A stretch of DNA of 64,000 bases from Coccinella septempunctata (taxonomy: Eukaryota; Arthropoda; Insecta; Coleoptera; Coccinellidae), in NCBI RefSeq assembly GCF_907165205.1, contig NC_058196.1, forward strand, positions 7,358,501-7,422,500, written 5' to 3'. The first letter of the stretch is position 1, and each line of letters begins with the position of its first letter. This document shows positions 57,470 through 64,000 of the stretch, one piece after another. The translations under genes and the position numbers were made by a program. The notes under the pieces were generated by a model, which saw only the letters and a list, made by a program, of their open reading frames with translations, was not told where the DNA came from and searched no databases.

Positions 57470-58236
57470 AAGAATATGCACCACTTTTAACTATACGATG
57501 ATTTTTCTAGGAGATATGCGTGTCAAAAGTTGATTTCGAAAATTTGTCACTAGAAGAGTTGCTTTTTTGGGATATGTATAATATTCGGATCTGCGATGAT
57601 TTTTGTAGGAGATACGCGTGTCAAAAGTTGATTTCGAAAATTTCCAAAAAAGATGGGGTCACTTAAAAATTCGTCAAGACCAAACGTTTGAACCTACGTC
57701 GATGAAATTTCGAGATTTATTACTAGGAGAGCTGCTCTTTTAAAGTATTTATCACTTGTAGATCTATGATGATTTTTATGGGAGTTAAGCATCTCGAAAG
57801 CTGACCTTCGAAAAATTCCCAAAAAGATGGGGTCACTTAAAAATTCGTCAAGGCCGAACGGTTACATCTAGGTCGATGAAATTTCGAGATTTGTCACTAG
57901 AAGATTTGCTTTTTTAGGATATGTATAATGTTCGGATCTGTGGGGATTTTTCTGGGAGATATGCGTGTCAAAAGTAGATTTCGAAAATTTTCAAAAAAGA
58001 TGGTATCACATGAAAATTCGTCAAGATCAAACGGTTGCACCGATGTCGATGAAATTTCGAGATTTTCTACTAGGAGAGCTGCTCTTTCGAAAAATGTATC
58101 ACTTGTGGATCTACGATGATTCTTATAGGAGTTGAGAATCTCGAAAGTTGACCTTCGAAAAATTCCCAAAAAGATGGGGTCAGTTAAATTTTTGTCAAGA
58201 TCGAACGGTTACATTGAGGTCGATGAAATTTCGAGA
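57470..58236 (+). repeat. Second satellite family, about 174 bp monomers
   Basis: The landmark AGATGG(GGTCAC) recurs at 57651, 57825, 57998 and 58172, spacings 174, 173 and 174. Two monomer types alternate (GATATGCGTGTCAAAAGTTG against GAGTTAAGCATCTCGAAAGC), so the higher-order unit is about 347 bp. A shared GTCGATGAAATTTCGAGAT block occurs in every monomer. It is unrelated to the 145 bp family except that it joins it at 58237. Confidence 0.88.
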
Positions 58237-60616
58237 TCGAAAACTATGTGCAGTTTCAAGATTTGGTTCGAATTGATCCAACAGTTTTCGAGGAATTGAT
58301 ATCACACTTTGCCGAATAGACCACTGAAATCTCAATTCCTATCTGCACTATCGATCTGAAATTCAACATGTGCATCTCATTTCGAAAACTATGTGCAGTT
58401 TCAAGATTCGGTTCGAATTGATCCAACAGTTTTCAAGGAATTGATATCACACTTTGCCGAATTGACCACTGAAATCTCAATTCCTATCAGAAATATCGAA
58501 CTGAAATTCAACATATGCATCTCATTTCGAAAACTATGTGCAGTTTCAAGATTCAGTTCGAATTGATCCAACAGTTTTCAAGGAATTGATATCACACTTT
58601 GCCGAATAGACCACTGAAATCTCAATTCCTATCTGCACTATCGAACTGAAATTCAACATGTGCATCTCAATTCGAAAACTATGTGCAGTTTCAAGATTTG
58701 GTTCGAATTGATCCAACAGTTTTCGAGGAATTGATATCACACTTTGCCGAATTGACCAATGATATCTCAATTCCTATCTGAACTATCGAACTGAAATTCA
58801 ACATGTGCATCTCAATTCGAAAACTATGTGCAGTTTCAAGATTTGGTTCGAATTGATTCAATAGTTCCTTGGGAATTGAAATGATATTTTGTCGAATCGA
58901 CTTCTGAAATCTCCATTCCTATTAGAACTATCGATCTGAAATTCAACATGTGCATCTCAATCCGAAAACAATAGTTCCTTAGGAATTGAAATGATATTTT
59001 GTCGATTCTACCACTGAAATCTCAATTCCTATCTGAACTATCGAACTGAAATTCAACATGTGCATCTCAATCCGAAAACTATGTGCAGTTTCAAGATTTG
59101 GTTCGAATTGATCCAATAGTTCCTTAAGAATTGAAATGATGTTTTGTCGAATCGACTCCTGAAATCTCCATTCCTATTAGAACTATCGATCTGAAATTCA
59201 ACATGTGCATCTCATTTCGAAAACTATGTGCAGTTTCAAGATTTGGTTCGAATTGATCCAACAGTTTTCGAGGAATTGATATCACACTTTGCCGAATAGA
59301 CCACTGAAATCTCAATTCCTATCTGCACTATCGAACTGAAATTCAACATGTGCATCTCAATTCGAAAACTATGTGCAGTCTCAAGATTCGGTTCGAATTG
59401 ATCCAACAGTTTTCGAGGAATTGATATCACACTTTGCCGAATTGACCACTGAAATCCTAATTCCTATCTGAACTTTCGAACTGAAATTCAATATGTGCAT
59501 CTCAATTCGAAAACTATGTGCAGTTTCAAGATTTGGTTCGAATCGATCCAACAGTACCTTAGGAATTGAAATGATATTTTGCCGAATCGACTACTGAAAT
59601 CTTCATTCCTATCAGAACTATCGATCTGAAATTCAACATGTGCATCTCAATTCGAAAACTATGTGCGTTTTCAAGATTTGATTCGAATTGGTTCAACAGT
59701 TTTTGAATTGATATCACACTTTGCCGAATAGACCACTGAGATCTCAATTCCTATCAGAAATATCGAACTGAAATTCAACATATGCATCTCATTTCGAAAA
59801 CTATGTGCAGTTTCAAGATTTGAGTCGAATTGGTTCAACAGTTTTTGAATTGATATCACACTTTGCCGAATAGACCACTGAGATCTCAATTCCTATCAGA
59901 AATATCGAACTGAAATTCAACATATGCATCTCATTTCGAAAACTATGTGCAGTTTCAAGATTCGGTTCGAATTGATCCAACAGTTTTCAAGGAATTGATA
60001 TCACACTTTGCCGAATTGACCACTGAAATCTCAATTCCTATCAGAAATATCGAGCTGAAATTCAACATGTGCATCTCAATCCGAAAACTATGTGCAGTTT
60101 CAAGATTTGGTTCGAATTGATCTAATAGTTCCTTAAGAATTGAAATGATATTTTGTCGAATCGACTTCTGAAATCTCCATTCCTATTAGAACTATCGAAC
60201 TGAAATTCAACATGTGCATCTCAATTCGAAAACTATGTGCAGTTTCAAGATTTGGTTCGAATCGATCCAATAGTTCCTTAGGAATTCAAATGATACTATG
60301 TTGAATCGTCCACTGAATTCTCGATTCCTATCTGCACTATCGAACTGAAATTCAACATGTGCATCTCAATTCGAAAACTATGTGCAGTTTCAAGATTTGG
60401 TTCGAATTAATACAACAGTTTTCGAGGAATTGATATCACACTTTGCCGAATTGACCACTGAAATCTCAATTCCTATCTGAACTATCGAACTGAAATTCAA
60501 CATGTGCATCTCAATCCGAAAACTATGTGCAGTTTCAAGATTTGGTTCGAATTGATCCAATAGTTCCTTGGGAATTGAAATGATATTTTTGTCGAATCGA
60601 CTTCTGAAATCTCCAT
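58237..60616 (-). repeat. 145 bp satellite, minus orientation, about 16 monomers
   Basis: Starts directly at the end of the 174 bp array (GAGAT|CGAAAACTATG). The period is sometimes broken by partial monomers (58970 and 59700 regions). Confidence 0.93.
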
Positions 60617-60695
60617 CTCCAGAACTAGAAATTCTAGGCCTTTCCCTGTGTTGCCAAACTTCCCCTCATCACGGCTATGTGTTAAGAGGGCTGTG
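60617..60695. other. 79 bp unique spacer between inverted satellite arms
   Basis: Non-repeat DNA (CCAGAACTAGAAATTCTAGG and onward) between a minus-oriented array on the left and a plus-oriented array on the right. It contains a small palindrome CTAGAAATTCTAG. Confidence 0.8.
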
Positions 60696-61814
60696 GTTCT
60701 GATAGGAATTGAGATTTCAGTGGTCTATTCGGCAAAGTGTGATATCAATTCCTCAAAAACTGTTGAACCAATTCGACCCAAATCTTGAAACTGCACATAG
60801 TTTTCGAATTGAGATGCACATGTTGAATTTCAGATCGATAGTTCTGATAGGAATGAAGATTTCAGTAGTCGATTCGGCAAAATATCATTTCAATTCCTAA
60901 GGAACTATTGGATCGATTCGAACCAAATCTTGAAACTGCACATAGTTTTCGAATTGAGATGCACATGTTGAATTTCAGTTCGATAGTTCATATAGGAATT
61001 GAGATTTCAGTGGTCAATTCGGCAAAGTGTAATATCAATTCCTTGAAAACTGTTGGATCAATTCGAACCAAATCTTGAAACTGCACATAGTTTTCAAAAT
61101 GAAATGCACATGTTGAATTTCAGTTCGATAGTTCTTATAGGAATTGAGATTTCAGTGGACAATTCGTCAAAGTGTGATATCAATTCCTCGAAAACTGTTG
61201 AATCAATTCGGACCAAATCTTGAAACTGCACATAGTTTTCGGATTGAGATGCACATGTTGAATTTCAGTTCGATAGTTCATATAGGAATTGAGATTTCAG
61301 TGGTCAATTCGGCAAAGTGTGATATCAATTCCTCGAAAACTGTTGGTTCAATTCGAACCAAATCTTGAAACTGCACATAATTTTCGAATTTAGATGCACA
61401 TGTTGAATTTCAGATCGATAGTTCTGATAGGAATGAAGATTTCAGTAGTCGATTCGGCAAAATAACATTTCAATTCCTAGAGAACTTTTGGATCAATTCG
61501 AACCAAATCTTGAAACTGCACATAGTTTTCGAATTGAGATGCACATGTTGAATTTCAGTTCGATAGTTCAGAAAGGAATTGAGATTTCAGTTGTCAATTC
61601 GGCAAAGTGTGATATCAATTCCTCGAAAACTGTTGATTCAATTCGAACCAAATCTTGAAATTTCACACAGTTTTCGAATTGAGATGCACATGTTGAAATT
61701 CAGTTCGATAGTTCAGATAAGAATTGAGATTTCAGTGGTCAATTCAGCAAAGTGTGATATCAATTCCTCGAAAATTGTCGGATCAATTCGAACCAAATCT
61801 TGAAACTGCACATA
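60696..61814 (+). repeat. 145 bp satellite, plus orientation, 7-8 monomers
   Basis: Landmark spacing of 145 bp; starts mid-monomer (TTCTGATAGGAATTGAG) and ends at GCACATA before the next flip. Confidence 0.93.
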
Positions 61815-62455
61815 TTTTGTCTAATCGACTTCTGAAATCTCCATTCCTATTAGAACTATCGATCTGAAATTCAACATGTGCATCTCATTTCGAAAACTAT
61901 GTGCAGTCTCAAGATTTTGTTCGAATTGATCCAACAGGTTTTGAGGAATTCATATCACACTCTGCCGAATATACCACTGAAATCTCAATTCCTATCTGAA
62001 CTATCGAACTGAAATTCAACATGTGCATCTCAATCCGAAAACTATGTGCAGTTTCAAGATTTGTTTCTAATTTATCCAACAGTTTTCGAGGAATTGATAT
62101 CACACTCTGCCGAATTGACCACTGAAATCTCAATTCCTATCTGAACTATCGAACTGAAATTCAACATGTTCATCTCAATCCGAAAACTATGTGCAGTTTC
62201 AAGATTTGGTTCGAATTGATACAATAGTTCCTTAGGAATTGAAATGATATTTTGTCGAATCGACTTCTGAAATCTCCATTCCTATCAGAACTATCGATCT
62301 GAAATTCAAAATGTGCATCTCATTTCGAAAATTATGTGCAGTTTCAAGATTTGGTTCGAATTGAACCAACAGTTTTCGAGGAATTGATATCACACTTTGC
62401 CGAATAGACCACTGAAATCTCAATTCCTATCTGCACTATTGACCTGAAATTCAAC
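61815..62455 (-). repeat. 145 bp satellite, minus orientation, 4-5 monomers
   Basis: Orientation flips at about 61814 (TTTTGTCTAATCGACTTC). It ends at ACCTGAAATTCAACAC, where the gypsy fragment begins. Confidence 0.93.
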
Positions 62456-63692
62456 ACATTTCTATACGGTGAACACACGGTTTGACTGGCGCAAATTTCT
62501 TTTTTTTTTTTTTCAGGAAGATAATTCTTACGGATTCAATCCACTGGCACCCAGAGACGGTGGGCAGTGCCGGAGGGAAACCTGAGCAACTACAGTTATT
62601 CAGATAAACAGGTAAACGGAAAATAATAATATAATCGGTAACGGAAGAAATATATACATATATATATTCGGTGACGGAAAAATAAGGTATATTCGGTAAC
62701 AAAAAAAAAAACTATAACGGGTTCCCTCCTTTCAGAGGTTATTTCTAAAGAACGGTTAACGGATCATGACAATAATATATACTATGCATGAAATGGTTTT
62801 AAATCTTTAATGTGTATGTTAGTGATTTTTCTACCCTCTGTATCTTTCAGGTCATAGACGACAGGTGAAACAACTTTAACGACGGTAAACGGTCCGGAAA
62901 ACTTCGGAGCCAACTTGGCGGCGAAACTGTCAACGGCCGAGGATAAAGGACGGTCCCGGCGTAGATTTTTATCTCCCACATGGTATCGGACTTCTCTTCG
63001 TCGAAGATTGTAGTGGTGCCTGTTGTTGGAAGGCACGGTATAGTTTAGTACGGACGAACTCATAAGCCTCCTGGAGATGTTTGATCTGTTGAGTACGGTA
63101 AGGCATGTCTCTGTTTTCTTCTTCTGTACTGTTGGATTCTCCGTTCATTTCATTATTGTGGGGGTTTGTCGAATAAATCGCCTTTGGGAGTTCTAGTTCC
63201 CTTCCATAATTTAAAAATGCCGGTGTAAATCCAGTAGACTCCTGCTTAGCGGTGTTGATGGCAAACGTTAACTCTCCTATCTTTTCATCCCAGGTTCGTT
63301 GATCGGCTTCACAAAACTGTGCTATCATGGTCTTTAGGGTACGGTTAGCTCTTTCTACAGGGTTGCACTGAGGAGTATACGGTGGTGTGAAACGGTGAGC
63401 GATGTTCAGCTCTCGGAGACTGTTCTTGAATAGCCTGCTGTCGAATTGTACTCCATTGTCGGATATTACTAGTTTTGGGCAACCATATTTCAGGATAACT
63501 TGTTCGTAGAGAGCCGAATAAACAGTTTTGGCGGTGGCTTTCCGCAACGGACGACACTCTACCCACTTTGTGAACCGGTCTTGCATTACCACGATGTAGG
63601 AGTTTCCCTTTTTTGACCGTGGCAATGGTCCTACAATGTCTGTGGATACTTCTTGGAACGGCGCATCCGCCATTCGGTGTGGTGTGGTGTGG
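62456..63692 (-). mobile_element. Ty3/gypsy fragment inside satellite
   Basis: Non-satellite block carrying integrase sequence on the minus strand. The left end contains a run of T (about 62500-62514, poly(A) on the element strand). The right end is cut inside the integrase and joined to satellite through a GGTGT microsatellite (63675-63692). No LTR was recognised. Confidence 0.75.
62782..63673 (-). pseudogene. pol: Gypsy integrase, frameshifted and truncated
   Basis: From 63673 leftward: the integrase core with STDIVGPLPR (first Asp), LVISDNGVQFDSRLF (second Asp) and PQCNPVERANRTLK (Glu), then TFAINTAKQESTGFTPAFL. This is the catalytic triad that joins element DNA to the host genome. The frame is lost near 63020-63060, and the C-terminal GPY/F-type module continues in another frame (REVRYHVGDKNL, AAKLAPKFSGPFTVVKV) to the stop at 62782. 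The zinc-binding N-terminus and everything upstream are missing. All three catalytic residues remain, but the piece is not expressible as one protein. Confidence 0.87.
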
Positions 63693-64000
63693 TGTGAGAT
63701 TTCAGTGGTCGATTCGATAAAGTATCATTTCAATTCCTGAGGAACTAGTGGATCAATTCGAACCAAATCTTGAAACTGCACATAGTTTTCGAATTGAGAT
63801 ACACATGTTGAATTTCAGTTCGATAGTACAAAGAGGAATTGAGATTTCAGTGGTCAATTCGGAAGAGTGTGATATCAATTCCTCAAAAACTCTTGGACCA
63901 ATTCGACCCAAATCTTGAAATTGCACATAGTTTTCGAATTGAGATGCACATGTTGAATTTCAGTTCGATAGTTCAGATAGTAATTGAGATTTCAGTGGTC
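63693..64000 (+). repeat. 145 bp satellite, plus orientation, continues past the window
   Basis: About two monomers with the usual landmarks; the array is still running at the last base. Confidence 0.93.

Noticed and set aside
37741..62423. CRISPR-like regular repeats
   Set aside because: The repeats are contiguous 145 bp monomers without unique spacers, and the context is eukaryotic.

Overview
The window looks like repeat-dense chromatin from an arthropod genome, most likely an insect. The grounds are spliced genes with canonical GT-AG introns, a TATA/initiator promoter, AATAAA signals, and transposon families typical of insects (BEL/Pao, Ty3/gypsy, Ty1/copia, a LINE, Tc1, a Helitron). The sequence is AT-rich by eye. 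I cannot fix the order or species. Nothing bacterial is visible.

Layout. (1) 1-28658 is one BEL/Pao LTR retrotransposon whose left LTR runs off the window. Its two LTRs differ at 2 of the 458 positions that can be compared, so it is young. It lacks the catalytic half of its protease and most of its integrase, and its reverse transcriptase is split by a 22.1 kb insertion. (2) That insertion, 2946-25061, is a head-to-tail array of six related units, all separated by the dinucleotide AC. One unit (9342-21674) carries an intact Helitron Rep-helicase gene on the minus strand with an N-terminal cysteine-protease-like region. The other five are non-autonomous relatives. (3) 28659-38561 is a satellite of 145 bp monomers that changes orientation and is interrupted by a small gene-like block. 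(4) 38562-44565 is an island inside the satellite. It holds the 3' exons of an unrecognised, probably broken gene, a LINE tail, and a chimeric retroelement that joins a gypsy-like LTR-PBS-gag to a copia RT-RNase H. (5) 44566-57407 holds a tandem segmental duplication carrying a two-exon ankyrin-repeat gene. Copy 1 is open; copy 2 has a Trp-to-stop change and a 275 bp insertion containing a hammerhead-ribozyme-like sequence. Rearranged 145 bp satellite lies between the copies. (6) 57408-64000 holds a second satellite family of about 174 bp, more 145 bp satellite in both orientations, and a gypsy integrase fragment.

How the parts relate. The inferred order of events is: satellite array, then BEL insertion, then Helitron array inside BEL. 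Separately, the ankyrin segment was duplicated together with flanking satellite, and the ribozyme-bearing insert later entered copy 2 only. The genes that look capable of making full-length protein are the Helitron replicase, ankyrin copy 1 and the BEL Gag. The remaining coding sequence is fragmentary or interrupted.
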